Source: Maridesulfovibrio sp. (GTDB lineage Bacteria > Desulfobacterota > Desulfovibrionia > Desulfovibrionales > Desulfovibrionaceae). From it: a stretch of DNA of 64,000 nt. The notes beneath the pieces were generated by a model. It saw nothing but the letters and a program-made list of their open reading frames with translations, was not told the origin of the DNA and searched no databases. Numbering within the stretch: position 1 is the stretch's first letter; each line of letters opens with the position of its first letter. This document shows, one piece after another, positions 43,949 through 53,017 of the stretch. A program made the translations under genes and the position numbers. The stretch is taken from positions 1,578,501 to 1,642,500 of the forward strand of contig NZ_OY787459.1 of the NCBI RefSeq assembly GCF_963678865.1. The letters are read 5' to 3'.

Positions 43949-45530
43949 TTAAAATACCTCTTAAATTATATATTCCCCCACAGACTATTCCGAGAGACAC
44001 TAGCACAATCAATAAACGCAAAGTATATCTTACAGGCTTACTATATTCATATCTTTTATAAAACGGCTCAGTATAGTAATGTTGGATCTTTTTATGTACC
44101 AACATAAGTTTCGCAATGGCAGCAAGCGCCGTTTTGATTTGTTTAGGCTGGATTGCATTTGTAAAAATATAAGCATCTAATTCCTGCTTTAAAATCTTTC
44201 GACATTTAGCAGTAGCTTTTTTCAACTGCCATAATGTACTGCGAAATTTATCGTGTTTTTCCTTATTTTTATCAGGAGAATTATCCGCATCAGTACCTTC
44301 TTCAAACTCATCTTCAAGAGCAATAAGAGCAGAAGATAAGTGGGCAACTTTATCTGTACATTCAATCAACATATTATCAGCGCTTTTAATCTTATGAACC
44401 TCTTTCATAAAATCATATACCGATGCATATTTTTCAGAACTAGCTTTACATTTATGGAAATAATCAAACCTATATCTTTTTTTAAACCACAACCCGGTTA
44501 ATTTCTTAGCAGTAAGAACAATAAGGCAACCAATAAGAATTGCGACAATACGCAGAATTAACCCTACAACATCATAATAACTCCCAAGTCCAATGAAGCA
44601 GGCTACTCCTATACCGAAGAACAAATAAATAAATGGGACAAGAAAGACGCGAATAGCACAAGTCTGGCCACATGCATACGCTTGAGCATTTTTTTCTTTG
44701 ATAAAAGGACCGACACACAATGCTCCTCCACCAGTGATAAGTGAAAAAAACACAAAGAAAAGCTTAAACCCAAATGATTCAGATTTGCTGTTGGTCACAT
44801 AAGGTATCCAAGTATAGAATATTTTTTGTAACGAACTATAATTCTCAGTTTTTTTAAATTTTTCAGATACATTTTTTATTATACTGCTAACCTCTTTACC
44901 ATACAGCTTCAAACTACCTTGGTACATATTGTCATCTTTCTTATCATTATCCTTTTCAAAATGAAATTCAGGCAATTTAGCTTTAGTCTTATTTTTTCTT
45001 TTTGCTAATTGAAACGCATTTTCCAATTCTTTTTTTTCATATTCTGTACAACGAAATTCAATTTTACAAACAGCTTTACTATGGTCATTACCTGTAAATT
45101 TATCGTCATCTTCATAAACAGCATTTTCAAACATCAGTTTTATAACAGGTTTACCTTTTATTTCTGAGTCAAATGAGACAATTGAATTGTGCATTGTATA
45201 TATTACTTTTTTAGAATCTGTATTGTCGCCTTCTTCAGTCTTTTTAATACTTATTTTCTCATCAGGTTCGCTATAAATTCTTAGGTTTTTGTCATTCTTC
45301 TCATTCAAAATATCTTTCAAAAAAAGATTTGTTTGGGTGATAATAGGTGCACTTTCTTTAGCATCCAAGACTAGATATGAACTTTTGGAAAAACCAACAT
45401 AAGCGTTAGCTAAAATTAAAAAGAACGCTAAAACTATCAGAATATAAATAGTAACAACCAGACTATACGTAAATGCCACAGAACCACACCTAGGCATTAA
45501 CAAATGCAAGTATTTATGATTATTAGCCAT
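43881..45530 (-). CDS. Multi-pass membrane protein of unknown function in the envelope operon
   Basis: About 549 residues. One N-terminal helix (~20-45), a charged extracytoplasmic-like region (~50-250, rich in Lys, Glu, Asp, Asn), a cluster of three or four helices (~255-350), a long helical soluble segment (~360-505; includes KATAKCRKILKQELDAYIF) and a C-terminal helix near 515-535. No family recognised. The start at MANNHKY is chosen for GGAGGG 6 bases upstream; it overlaps the vWA-like gene by 8 bases. Very AT-rich relative to flanking regions of the window. Confidence 0.65.
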   Translation of the reverse strand: MANNHKYLHLLMPRCGSVAFTYSLVVTIYILIVLAFFLILANAYVGFSKSSYLVLDAKESAPIITQTNLFLKDILNEKNDKNLRIYSEPDEKISIKKTEEGDNTDSKKVIYTMHNSIVSFDSEIKGKPVIKLMFENAVYEDDDKFTGNDHSKAVCKIEFRCTEYEKKELENAFQLAKRKNKTKAKLPEFHFEKDNDKKDDNMYQGSLKLYGKEVSSIIKNVSEKFKKTENYSSLQKIFYTWIPYVTNSKSESFGFKLFFVFFSLITGGGALCVGPFIKEKNAQAYACGQTCAIRVFLVPFIYLFFGIGVACFIGLGSYYDVVGLILRIVAILIGCLIVLTAKKLTGLWFKKRYRFDYFHKCKASSEKYASVYDFMKEVHKIKSADNMLIECTDKVAHLSSALIALEDEFEEGTDADNSPDKNKEKHDKFRSTLWQLKKATAKCRKILKQELDAYIFTNAIQPKQIKTALAAIAKLMLVHKKIQHYYTEPFYKRYEYSKPVRYTLRLLIVLVSLGIVCGGIYNLRGILNEKSINLSFIEYVHYIVERMCS

Positions 45531-46689
45531 TTTCACCCTCCACAACAAACTTTACATTAAAAGAATCTGACAAGTGATCCCGGCTATACTTTTTTATAAC
45601 TTTAAAATGATGCTCATTATGAGTATAGGCAAAACGAACGTATGAACCTATTGCGCATGTTCTTGGAGATGAAGAACTGTATTGGACTGCATATTGATGA
45701 CTGATTTCTGTTCCCTCAGGAATGAAGAGACTTAGATTAAGCACTCCATCCGAAATAAAGCCCGTAACATCAACCCCTAATTCGTCCTTACTAAAACCTG
45801 AACACTTCAATTTCAGAATAGGCTTTTCTAGCTCTTCCGGCTTTTCCGGCTTTTCCGGCTTTTCCGGCTTTTCCGGTCTTTCCGTAACAGGATTCTGCTG
45901 GACAGGTTTTGTAACAGAGGCATCCTGTATGCCTACTTCAGCAACAACAGGCTTTTCAGAAGCACCCTCTGCCATCTGGGAGTGGTCCGACACTACTGTT
46001 TTCAGTTGATTTATATCAGGAACCGAATCAGGCTCACGCTCATCCCAGCAGAACTTAGTGAGCACCTTGCACTCATTAGCACGTACTACGTAATCCTTAT
46101 ACCCTTTCCAAATATCAACATTAGAACCAAACCTGCTGAACAAATCCTGAAAATATGTATTGTGATTAATGAATCTTTCCTTGAGATTCTTCACATTACC
46201 GGTAAAACAGACGAAACGATTATACACCACCACTGTAGTTTTATTATCTTGTCCAGCTTTAAGCACATCAGAGAGGAGACATTTGTATGTTTCAAGATTT
46301 GAAAACCCGCCCCCTCTTGCGGCAATATCTTGTATATCATCCAGAAATGCATTCTTTTCTATTGAGCGTGGTCGTATTTTATATTTGGTTACTTGACTAT
46401 CAAATTGTCTGATGTGCGGAATACAAAAACCGGATGTACAATCATTAAAAACGTATCTGATTTCGGCTTGAACAGATGAGGATTGGTCTTTCTTTAGAAT
46501 GCCAACCATGTGTTCTGAGATTTGCTCCGCCTTTGAAAAACTCCAGCCGGAAGCATCAACATAAAAAACATAGTCTGCACATTGCCCTTCGTTCGTACTG
46601 CCGAATACAAGCAAACAAATAAGGCATACTATAAACAGGCCGCCAACGGTTTTTTTTGACTTAAGATATCGCAAAACAAATCTCCACAT
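45523..46689 (-). CDS. Secreted von Willebrand A-like protein, first gene of the envelope operon
   Basis: 388 residues. A hydrophobic signal or anchor at ~15-32, then a domain that opens ADYVFYVDASGWSFSKAEQI, a vWA-type first strand with a degenerate metal site (D45-x-S47, third position Trp or shifted Ser50). Further vWA-like strands include TTVVVYNRFVCFTG near 155. A Pro/Glu/Lys linker with five near-identical PEK repeats (~270-290) leads to a ~95-residue C-terminal beta-rich domain. vWA domains often mediate adhesion or protein binding. No good ribosome-binding site precedes the ATG. A TTGACA-containing promoter candidate lies ~85 bases upstream. Confidence 0.6.
   Translation of the reverse strand: MWRFVLRYLKSKKTVGGLFIVCLICLLVFGSTNEGQCADYVFYVDASGWSFSKAEQISEHMVGILKKDQSSSVQAEIRYVFNDCTSGFCIPHIRQFDSQVTKYKIRPRSIEKNAFLDDIQDIAARGGGFSNLETYKCLLSDVLKAGQDNKTTVVVYNRFVCFTGNVKNLKERFINHNTYFQDLFSRFGSNVDIWKGYKDYVVRANECKVLTKFCWDEREPDSVPDINQLKTVVSDHSQMAEGASEKPVVAEVGIQDASVTKPVQQNPVTERPEKPEKPEKPEKPEELEKPILKLKCSGFSKDELGVDVTGFISDGVLNLSLFIPEGTEISHQYAVQYSSSSPRTCAIGSYVRFAYTHNEHHFKVIKKYSRDHLSDSFNVKFVVEGENG
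45832..45885 (-). repeat. Tandem 9-base repeat coding for the PEK linker
   Basis: Five near-perfect tandem copies of a 9-base unit (plus strand CTTTTCCGG) encode Pro-Glu-Lys triplets in the vWA-like protein. Copy number could vary by slippage, changing the linker length in frame. Confidence 0.85.
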
Positions 46690-46746
46690 AACATTTTTGA
46701 ACTATGTCCCCCGACACGGTCGTATTCTCTTAAGATATTAATTATG

Positions 46747-46775
46747 CGATTATTATTTCTTATAAACTATGTCAA
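46747..46775 (-). promoter_or_regulatory. Promoter candidate for the envelope operon
   Basis: Minus-strand TTGACA at 46770-46775 matches the -35 consensus exactly; AT-rich -10 candidates (TAATCG or ATAATC) follow at 16-17 bases. It lies in a 256-base AT-rich intergenic region with no gene of its own. Confidence 0.45.
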
Positions 46776-46945
46776 GTTCTATATTAAAATATGTTATAAT
46801 TTTATTCACCTAGTAATTGCTAGAATTAAATAGAATAATACATATTAAGTACTAAAAAAATATGTTGAAAACAGAAATTGGAAACAAAACAACCGTTCGT
46901 ATGTCTTTCACGAAAAATTATCCTCAAAGCCTCAAGCCTGAGAAT

Positions 46946-47629
46946 CTAATTTTCATCCAGATCAATTAAGCCATGTCTGTATGCAAAGCGTATGAATCCA
47001 AGCGGCGTCTTTACGCCCAGCTTACGCATAAGATTAGAACGGTGATTCTCTACTGTGCGTGGACTGACGAAAAGTTCTGCAGCTATTTCCTGCACTGTCA
47101 GCCCGGTCGCAAGGTGCTGCATTACTTCGTGTTCACGAGGGGTAAGGGAATTACAGAAAAGATTACGGCGCACTTTTTTACAGATGGAAAAATCCCGCTT
47201 TATTCCATGGGAGATAGCGTCATCAAGATAGAGATTACCACGCAGGACGGTGTCCATGGCGCGGACAAGCTCACAAGGCTTGGACATCTTGCCGACAAAA
47301 CCGGAAGCCCCGGCCTCGAACGCTTCCGCCACATTGCCGACCTGAACATTCTCCCCGGTCATGAGCACCAAGACATTTTCATCTCTACACACCAGTTCGC
47401 GCACAAGCACAGTGCTATCGATGTCGGGTAAATCAGAATCAACTATGACAAATGACGGGGAGGTATCGCGCACGCAGGCCAAGCCCTCCTCACCGCTGGC
47501 AGCCAATGCGGCGATAAAATAGTTTTGCTCCCTTTTTAATTTAGCTTTCACTCCCTCGCAATATAAGGGGTGTGAATTGATAAGAACAATTCCGAAAGGC
47601 GGTAATTCTCGCGATTTCCTTTCAAACAT
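46946..47629 (-). CDS. NarL/FixJ-type response regulator
   Basis: 227 residues: REC domain at ~12-130 with the phospho-acceptor in SFVIVDSDLPDID, and a LuxR-type HTH at ~165-225 (LTPREHEVMQHLATGLTVQEIAAELFVSPRTVENHRSNLMRKLGV region). It is a paralogue of the regulator at 48386, with the same SPRTVENHRSNLMRKLG helix. Its own kinase is not adjacent; the hybrid kinase at 49159 has a C-terminal Hpt domain that could serve it. It is the gene nearest the start of the envelope operon, read in the same direction, 256 bases upstream of it. Confidence 0.92.
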   Translation of the reverse strand: MFERKSRELPPFGIVLINSHPLYCEGVKAKLKREQNYFIAALAASGEEGLACVRDTSPSFVIVDSDLPDIDSTVLVRELVCRDENVLVLMTGENVQVGNVAEAFEAGASGFVGKMSKPCELVRAMDTVLRGNLYLDDAISHGIKRDFSICKKVRRNLFCNSLTPREHEVMQHLATGLTVQEIAAELFVSPRTVENHRSNLMRKLGVKTPLGFIRFAYRHGLIDLDEN

Positions 47630-47668
47630 CGTATGGCTGCTTTCACTTTATCTTTGGCTAAAAAAACA

Positions 47669-47702
47669 ACGTGACCGTCTCCAAACGAAGACGGTCACGT
47701 TG
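47669..47702 (-). terminator. Terminator after the small lipoprotein gene
   Basis: AACGTGACCGTCT / AGACGGTCACGTT, a 13-bp perfect stem; seven or more T follow when read leftward. Confidence 0.9.
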
Positions 47703-47714
47703 TGGTTTACCAAT

Positions 47715-48128
47715 TTATTTGACTACAGGACGAGGCGATTTGGCTTGCTGGTCATACTTGTCGTACATCACAACATTGCGGACCTTGCCCCACTTTGTCC
47801 AGCCGGCGGGAGTATTGTTATCACCTTCGCCGTTCATAACAATAGTGTAAACACCGTCTCCGGCAACAATGTCACCGTTTGTGCCGTCATCGTAAGCAGT
47901 AGTCTTGTCATTGAACTTCTTGCCATCACTGTAAAGCCATGCGTTAGCCTGAGGAGCAAAATCGCCACCGGCTACAGTAATGAGAACCAGACCGGCCTGA
48001 GTATCAGCAACAGCACCTGAAACAACCGGATCCGGTGCGGGTGATCCGTCAGGACGAACAGCTTTCTTACAACCGGCAGCGAACATCATCATGCAGACAG
48101 CAATACCGAAACAAACTAATTTCTTCAT
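47715..48128 (-). CDS. Small lipoprotein between two response-regulator genes
   Basis: About 137 residues: lipoprotein signal MKKLVCFGIAVCMMMFAAGC, then a beta-rich domain (AGLVLITVAGGDFAPQANAWLYSD, DDGTNGDIVAGDGVYTIVMNGEGD). The DGTNGDxxAGDGVYT stretch resembles choice-of-anchor/Ca-binding beta-sandwich domains of surface proteins. The ATG at 48128 has AGGAG 7 bases upstream; the longer frame to 48275 has neither signal nor similarity. Ends at a strong terminator. Function unknown; expressed separately from the regulators. Confidence 0.8.
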   Translation of the reverse strand: MKKLVCFGIAVCMMMFAAGCKKAVRPDGSPAPDPVVSGAVADTQAGLVLITVAGGDFAPQANAWLYSDGKKFNDKTTAYDDGTNGDIVAGDGVYTIVMNGEGDNNTPAGWTKWGKVRNVVMYDKYDQQAKSPRPVVK

Positions 48129-48309
48129 CTTACAACTCCTAAAATAAACAGTTAAACTTCTAAGGGCGAAACAGATCGTACTGCCATGACAGACTGTATA
48201 ATCAACAAAACCAATTCCCTCCCCAGAAGGGAACATAAAGGACGGCAGCCGATTGAATGCATGGAGAACATCCACATATGCATCAAATATTTAACTGGTG
48301 AGTCAAAAG

Positions 48310-48352
48310 AAATAGGGGAATCGCACAAATGATCTGTGCGATTCCCCTATTT
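48310..48352. terminator. Terminator after the second response-regulator gene
   Basis: AAATAGGGGAATCGCACA pairs perfectly with TGTGCGATTCCCCTATTT, an 18-bp stem, around a 7-base loop. Confidence 0.85.
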
Positions 48353-48385
48353 CTTGTAAATTGCTTATATAAATTCAAGCTGATC

Positions 48386-49057
48386 CTAGAGCTCAATCAA
48401 CCCCTGTTTGAACGCATACCGTATGAATTCAATGGTACTTTTAAGCCCCAGTTTACGCATAAGGTTGGAACGGTGATTTTCCACGGTTCTGGGGCTGATG
48501 AAAAGACGTTCGGCAACTTCCTTTACGGAGTAATCACGAGCCAGAAGCTGCATTATCTCACGTTCGCGTGGAGTCAGCTCCGAATACGAGCCGTCAGACA
48601 TGCTTTTACGGTGCATGAAGAAATCCTCTGCAACGTCCTTTGAGACTGTGCCGTCCAGATAGAATTGACCGGCATCAGTGGCATCAAGAGCCTTGATCAA
48701 TTCACCTGAAGCAGAAATCTTGTTCATGTAGCCCGTAACTCCGGCCTGAAAGGATGCGGCTATCTGCTCAACCTGAGTAGTCATACTCACGATCAGGATT
48801 TTCAAATCAGGATAAACGTCTAACAGCTCCTCTGAAAGTCTGATCCCGTCATAATCCGGCAGATTTATATCTATAATGGCAAGTTCCGGTTTTTCTGACT
48901 CTACAACCAGCATAGCTTCACTGCTGGTCCCGGCTTCGCAACAGATGCAATATTTCCTGGATCTGTTGATGATGGCCTTTACCCCTTCACGAAAAAGCGG
49001 ATGGTCATCTACAAGAAGAACGCCTTTTGACTGTACTGCAGCACTATTTATTTTCAT
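48386..49057 (-). CDS. NarL/FixJ-type response regulator
   Basis: About 223 residues: REC domain with VLLVDDHPLFREGVKAI at the start and phospho-acceptor Asp in LAIIDINLPDYDG, and LuxR-type HTH (LTPREREIMQLLARDYSVKEVAERLF, then SPRTVENHRSNLMRKLGLKS). The ATG at 49057 is preferred to a TTG at 49075 because CGGGGA precedes it. It lies 84 bases from the end of... the hybrid kinase gene upstream, in the same direction, so the pair probably works together. Duplicate of the regulator at 46946. Confidence 0.92.
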   Translation of the reverse strand: MKINSAAVQSKGVLLVDDHPLFREGVKAIINRSRKYCICCEAGTSSEAMLVVESEKPELAIIDINLPDYDGIRLSEELLDVYPDLKILIVSMTTQVEQIAASFQAGVTGYMNKISASGELIKALDATDAGQFYLDGTVSKDVAEDFFMHRKSMSDGSYSELTPREREIMQLLARDYSVKEVAERLFISPRTVENHRSNLMRKLGLKSTIEFIRYAFKQGLIEL

Positions 49058-49158
49058 ATCCCCGACACTTATCAATAATCTGTGTATAAACTATAATCGA
49101 CCAGTATAAACTGGTAACAAATCAGACCCCATAAGTCTATTTTTAGTATAGCTTAATT

Positions 49159-51909
49159 TCATATGGTTAGTGTTGTACTCAGGGTACGTTGCAGCTCCTC
49201 AGCAGCTTTTCGCACTTTGGCAAAAGCACTATCAACTTCACCGTCGGCATTTCTGGCAGCCAGTTCAAGCTCCCCGGTATAAAGCAGGAACCGGCCGGCA
49301 CTGATGACCCCGGCTGATGTTTTAAGGAAATGGGCATCCCCGGCAAGCTTATCATAATCACCCAGGGCTATGGATTCTTCCATGGAGACAAGCTGCAGCG
49401 GCAATTCATCAAGAAAGGATGTGATAACCCGGCTGCACACATCATCATCGTAACCAAACATGGCCCGAAAACCGGATTCATCAAAAACAGGCAAAGTTTC
49501 CGGGATATCGCCTGCCTTCCGGGCCGAATCAATAAAAGTGGTGCTATGGACCGATGCCGCAATGACCATCAGAAGATCATCCACATTGAATGGTTTGGAA
49601 ATAAAACCGTTCATCCCGGCCTGTTCGCATTCGACCCTGATTTCATCCAGCACATGTGCTGTCAGGGCCACTACCGGAATTTGTGTTTTATCTTCACCTG
49701 CCTCACCCTCACGGATTGCGCGCACGGTTTCAAGACCGTTCATATTAGGCATTTCCAAGTCCATCAGGACCATATCGAAATTTCCAGTTCTCACTGCTTC
49801 AAGAGCGGACAGACCATCATGAACATAGCTTACATGATAAGGGGTCTGCTCCAGAACAGCCCTCATCAGCTCGATATTGTTCATGTTATCCTCTGCCACC
49901 AGCAACTTGAGCGGCTTTGCTGAAACAGCCATCGCCTTAAGCGGATGATCGACCCTGACAACCTTCGCAAGCTCGCCGGGTTCGAGCGGCAATACGCATG
50001 AGATTGAGGTTCCTGATCCGGTCGAACTTCGCAGATGAATAGACCCGCCCATCATTTCCACAAGCTGCCTGCAAATAGAAAGTCCCAGCCCGGTTCCACC
50101 GAAACGGCGGGTCATGGAATCATCAGCCTGAGCAAACTTGTCAAAAATATTCTCCTGTAACTCCTTGGGAATGCCTATACCTGTATCAGAGACAGTAAAA
50201 CGCACGAAATCATGGTCCAGCGGCTGGATTTTGAGGCCCACGCTACCAGATTCAGTAAACTTAACTGCATTGCTGAGCAGGTTGAGCAAGACCTGACGCA
50301 AGCGGACAGGATCGCCCTTAACCGCACGGGGCAACCTGCTATCCATATCCAAATCAAATTCAATCCCCTTAGCTGCTGAATCAATACGAACAACATCAGC
50401 AACAGAATTCACTATCTCCCGCAAGTCAAAATCAAGGCACTCTATCTCCATTTTCCCGGCTTCAATCCGTGAGAAGTCGAGGATGTCATTGATAATATGT
50501 TGCAAAAGATCAGAGGAGTTGCGCACGACAGACATTTTCCTGCGCTGGTCAGGGGTTAGGTCGGATTGCAGAATCACTCTGCTCATGCCCACGATAGCAT
50601 TGAGCGGAGTACGAATTTCATGGCTCATGGTAGCAAGGAAGGAACTTTTGGCCTGACTCAAGGCTTCGGCCACCTGCCGGTCACGGCGGAGCACTGAAAT
50701 ACGGTCAGCAAGGGCAAGAGAAAAGAAAAGCATTTCGATCATGTTTGTGATCTGCATTGTAAAAACAAGATAGTCTAAATTAACCAGCCCGGTAATTGCG
50801 CAAAAGCTCGCAAACATCAATCCAAGGCAAAAAAGACTCCAGGATACCAGATATAATCTGGCTGCAGTAAAGCCGTCACAATAACTCCTCACCCCGAGAA
50901 CAATAAAGGTTATTGAATAAACCATCATCATACCCGCAGAGATCAGTGTCATGACATTTACACCTAAAAAGAATGCTAATACTATACTAATTAATGAAAC
51001 CGACTTTAAAATAATAAAAATAATTTTAGCGTATAATTTTCCCCTTATATTAGCTAAAAAGCTTTCTACAAAAAAGGAGCTTAAAAACATAAACAGACCA
51101 AGAAAAGAATAATTCAATACAATATAATATTCCATGGGGATATCAATAAATTCAATTACAGCATCGACTACAATGAAGTAATATATATTTATTGAAAGAC
51201 ACTGCAATGAATACCAAAGATGGCTTATATCTCTCAGGGAAATGAACAGAAAAAAATTATACAAGACCAAGGCCACAGAAAACCCGCCAACCACTGACAA
51301 AAAGAGAAGTTGCAGTCTGCTGTTTTCACGGAAACTGTTTTCATCAACCAATTCAAAAATATTATAATTTGTATCTTCAGCGCAGTAGTAAACATAGTAA
51401 TCGGTGACCTTCTCATGCAAAGGCAACCTGAAAGCCAGAAAGTCTTCCCCCTTCCAACTGGTTCTCCTTGGATTCTCGTACCCGGCATCCCAACGGCCCC
51501 AGCCGGACTTCATTCCTTTAACTATTTCGGGATAAAATACTGTAAACTGCTTGGTCTGGGGAGGAGTGATAGCCACCCGCCAAATTTGATCTACCTGTGC
51601 GGGGTCAGCCTTGACCTTGAAATGAAGCCAGTATCCGTGCTTACTTAAGCCGGGATAAAAGCCTGAACCGGGTTTGGAAAACTTACCGATAAATGCATCC
51701 GAAGCGACCTGATTGATGGTGAAGCCCTCATCCTTAAGCACCGTCACATAATCACGCAGGTCATAGCTGCCCCTGCTGCCGTTCAAGATTATCGCTTGCG
51801 GACTATCGGCTAAAGCGGCCACAGGAACAAACATTGCTGTCAGCAGAACTGAGCACAAAAAGAAATGCAGAACACGACAATATAAAGTGTATAAAATTTT
51901 TATAACCAT
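49159..51909 (-). CDS. Hybrid sensor histidine kinase: 7TMR-DISM, HisKA, HATPase, REC, Hpt
   Basis: 916 residues. Signal peptide (1-34), a periplasmic 7TMR-DISMED2-like beta domain (~40-180), seven membrane helices (~195-400), HisKA with SHEIRTPLNAIVGMS near 435, HATPase (DTGIGIPKELQENIFDKF, GGTGLGLSICRQL), a receiver domain with FDMVLMDLEMPNMNG, and a C-terminal Hpt with the phospho-His in DAHFLKTSAG. DISMED2 domains are thought to bind carbohydrates. The internal REC-Hpt relay can phosphorylate a separate response regulator, most likely that at 48386, possibly also that at 46946. Confidence 0.94.
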   Translation of the reverse strand: MVIKILYTLYCRVLHFFLCSVLLTAMFVPVAALADSPQAIILNGSRGSYDLRDYVTVLKDEGFTINQVASDAFIGKFSKPGSGFYPGLSKHGYWLHFKVKADPAQVDQIWRVAITPPQTKQFTVFYPEIVKGMKSGWGRWDAGYENPRRTSWKGEDFLAFRLPLHEKVTDYYVYYCAEDTNYNIFELVDENSFRENSRLQLLFLSVVGGFSVALVLYNFFLFISLRDISHLWYSLQCLSINIYYFIVVDAVIEFIDIPMEYYIVLNYSFLGLFMFLSSFFVESFLANIRGKLYAKIIFIILKSVSLISIVLAFFLGVNVMTLISAGMMMVYSITFIVLGVRSYCDGFTAARLYLVSWSLFCLGLMFASFCAITGLVNLDYLVFTMQITNMIEMLFFSLALADRISVLRRDRQVAEALSQAKSSFLATMSHEIRTPLNAIVGMSRVILQSDLTPDQRRKMSVVRNSSDLLQHIINDILDFSRIEAGKMEIECLDFDLREIVNSVADVVRIDSAAKGIEFDLDMDSRLPRAVKGDPVRLRQVLLNLLSNAVKFTESGSVGLKIQPLDHDFVRFTVSDTGIGIPKELQENIFDKFAQADDSMTRRFGGTGLGLSICRQLVEMMGGSIHLRSSTGSGTSISCVLPLEPGELAKVVRVDHPLKAMAVSAKPLKLLVAEDNMNNIELMRAVLEQTPYHVSYVHDGLSALEAVRTGNFDMVLMDLEMPNMNGLETVRAIREGEAGEDKTQIPVVALTAHVLDEIRVECEQAGMNGFISKPFNVDDLLMVIAASVHSTTFIDSARKAGDIPETLPVFDESGFRAMFGYDDDVCSRVITSFLDELPLQLVSMEESIALGDYDKLAGDAHFLKTSAGVISAGRFLLYTGELELAARNADGEVDSAFAKVRKAAEELQRTLSTTLTI

Positions 51910-52302
51910 TTCTTAAGACCCACAGCTCCCTATCTTCAATATAACCAGCTCTTACACCAATTAATCCGTAATCAGCAAGAAGGCCGTTCTCCTCAAAAAA
52001 ACAAATCCAGAAATCACCTGCCGGCACAGATAAAAGCAGACTGATTTGCGTATACGATGATACCAGAGTCAAACATGTCTTTATGTTGACCCGGAACTTT
52101 GAAAATTTTCGGTAAGGTGTGCGTTTTCTTTTCTAGCTGTGGGCAATCCTCCCGACCCCAAAATGCCCAAAATTTTACTTGAGATATCATGAAATGTTTC
52201 CCATTATTCCAATTGATACGCCACCACTTACAAGTATTTTCAAATGTCACTGAGAAAGATCGTCTTGACAATTTTTTTATTAATTAAACCCCTAATCGCT
52301 TT
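51910..52302. other. 393-base intergenic region
   Basis: It separates the hybrid kinase gene (leftward) and yaaA (rightward), so it holds their divergent promoters. A minus-strand frame at 52014-52271 encodes a Trp/Lys-rich 85-residue peptide without a good ribosome-binding site or family likeness; I leave it unannotated. No RNA gene or mobile element was recognised. Confidence 0.45.
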
Positions 52303-52965
52303 ATGAAAACAATCATCCTACTTCCACCATCCGAAGGTAAAGCTGATGGAGGAAACAATCCCCCCTTAAAGTCTGTATCGGGTATTACTGCGGACTTAAT
52401 TGAAGCAATTAAAGAAGCTGATCCTAAAAAATTATATGGGCTTAAAGAAAAGGCACTTGCGAAAGCCGTTGCTGTAAATGATGAAATCTTGAGCTCAAAG
52501 ACAATGCCGGCAATTGAACGATATACGGGTGTTGTTTATGACGCTATTGATTACCGAACTTTGAAAAATAAATCTGACTTTGATAAAAAAGTATTAATTG
52601 TGTCAGGTTTATTCGGTCTTGTAAGTCCTGCTGATTTGATTCCTAATTATCGCTTGAAGATCGATAAATTAAAGGCTGCCAAGTTATGGTTGGATTCCAA
52701 TTCAGAACAATTAAAAGATAAATTTGTTATTGATTTATTACCGCAAGCACACAAAAAAGCTGTGAAATATGATCATGGAATCGAGGTTGAATTTGTCCTG
52801 AAAAAAGCAGGAAAAAAGATGCCCGCTGGTCATCAAGGAAAACACATTAAAGGTAGATTTGTAAGATGGCTTATTGAGAATAACATCGCCGACTCAAAGC
52901 AGTTTAAAGATTTTAAGGAAGAAGGATATACGTGGACTGGTGAAATTTTCTTAAAGGAAATTTAA
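52303..52965 (+). CDS. yaaA: YaaA-family (UPF0246) protein
   Basis: 220 residues with the family start LLPPSEGKADGG, RYTGVVYDAIDY near residue 78, VLIVSGLFGLVSPADLIPNYRLKI near 100-125, and VIDLLPQAHKKAVKY near 150. E. coli YaaA lowers intracellular iron and protects DNA during peroxide stress and binds DNA. The base composition is more AT-rich than the ABC importer and butanediol genes to its right. Ribosome-binding site before the ATG is poor. Single-gene unit closed by a terminator. Confidence 0.88.
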   Translation: MKTIILLPPSEGKADGGNNPPLKSVSGITADLIEAIKEADPKKLYGLKEKALAKAVAVNDEILSSKTMPAIERYTGVVYDAIDYRTLKNKSDFDKKVLIVSGLFGLVSPADLIPNYRLKIDKLKAAKLWLDSNSEQLKDKFVIDLLPQAHKKAVKYDHGIEVEFVLKKAGKKMPAGHQGKHIKGRFVRWLIENNIADSKQFKDFKEEGYTWTGEIFLKEI

Positions 52966-53017
52966 TTGTACGCAAAAACAACAACGTAGCCATTCTCAAT
53001 CGCTGCCACATATAAAC

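Noticed and set aside
45832..45885. Short tandem repeats as a CRISPR array
   Set aside because: The units are 9 bases without spacers and encode an in-frame PEK linker.
38682..46689. The ExbB/ExbD-like pair as a Zorya anti-phage system
   Set aside because: Zorya needs ZorC and ZorD or ZorE helicase/nuclease proteins and a MotB-like ZorB with a large OmpA domain; none is present, and the partners here are exported or membrane proteins.
38682..46689. The same operon as a standard Tol-Pal locus
   Set aside because: There is no TolB propeller, Pal/OmpA-domain protein or CpoB, and the TonB-like protein lacks a recognisable TolA or TonB C-terminus.
52014..52271. An 85-residue minus-strand frame upstream of yaaA as a transposase remnant
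   Set aside because: No transposase motif, inverted repeat or ribosome-binding site could be found.
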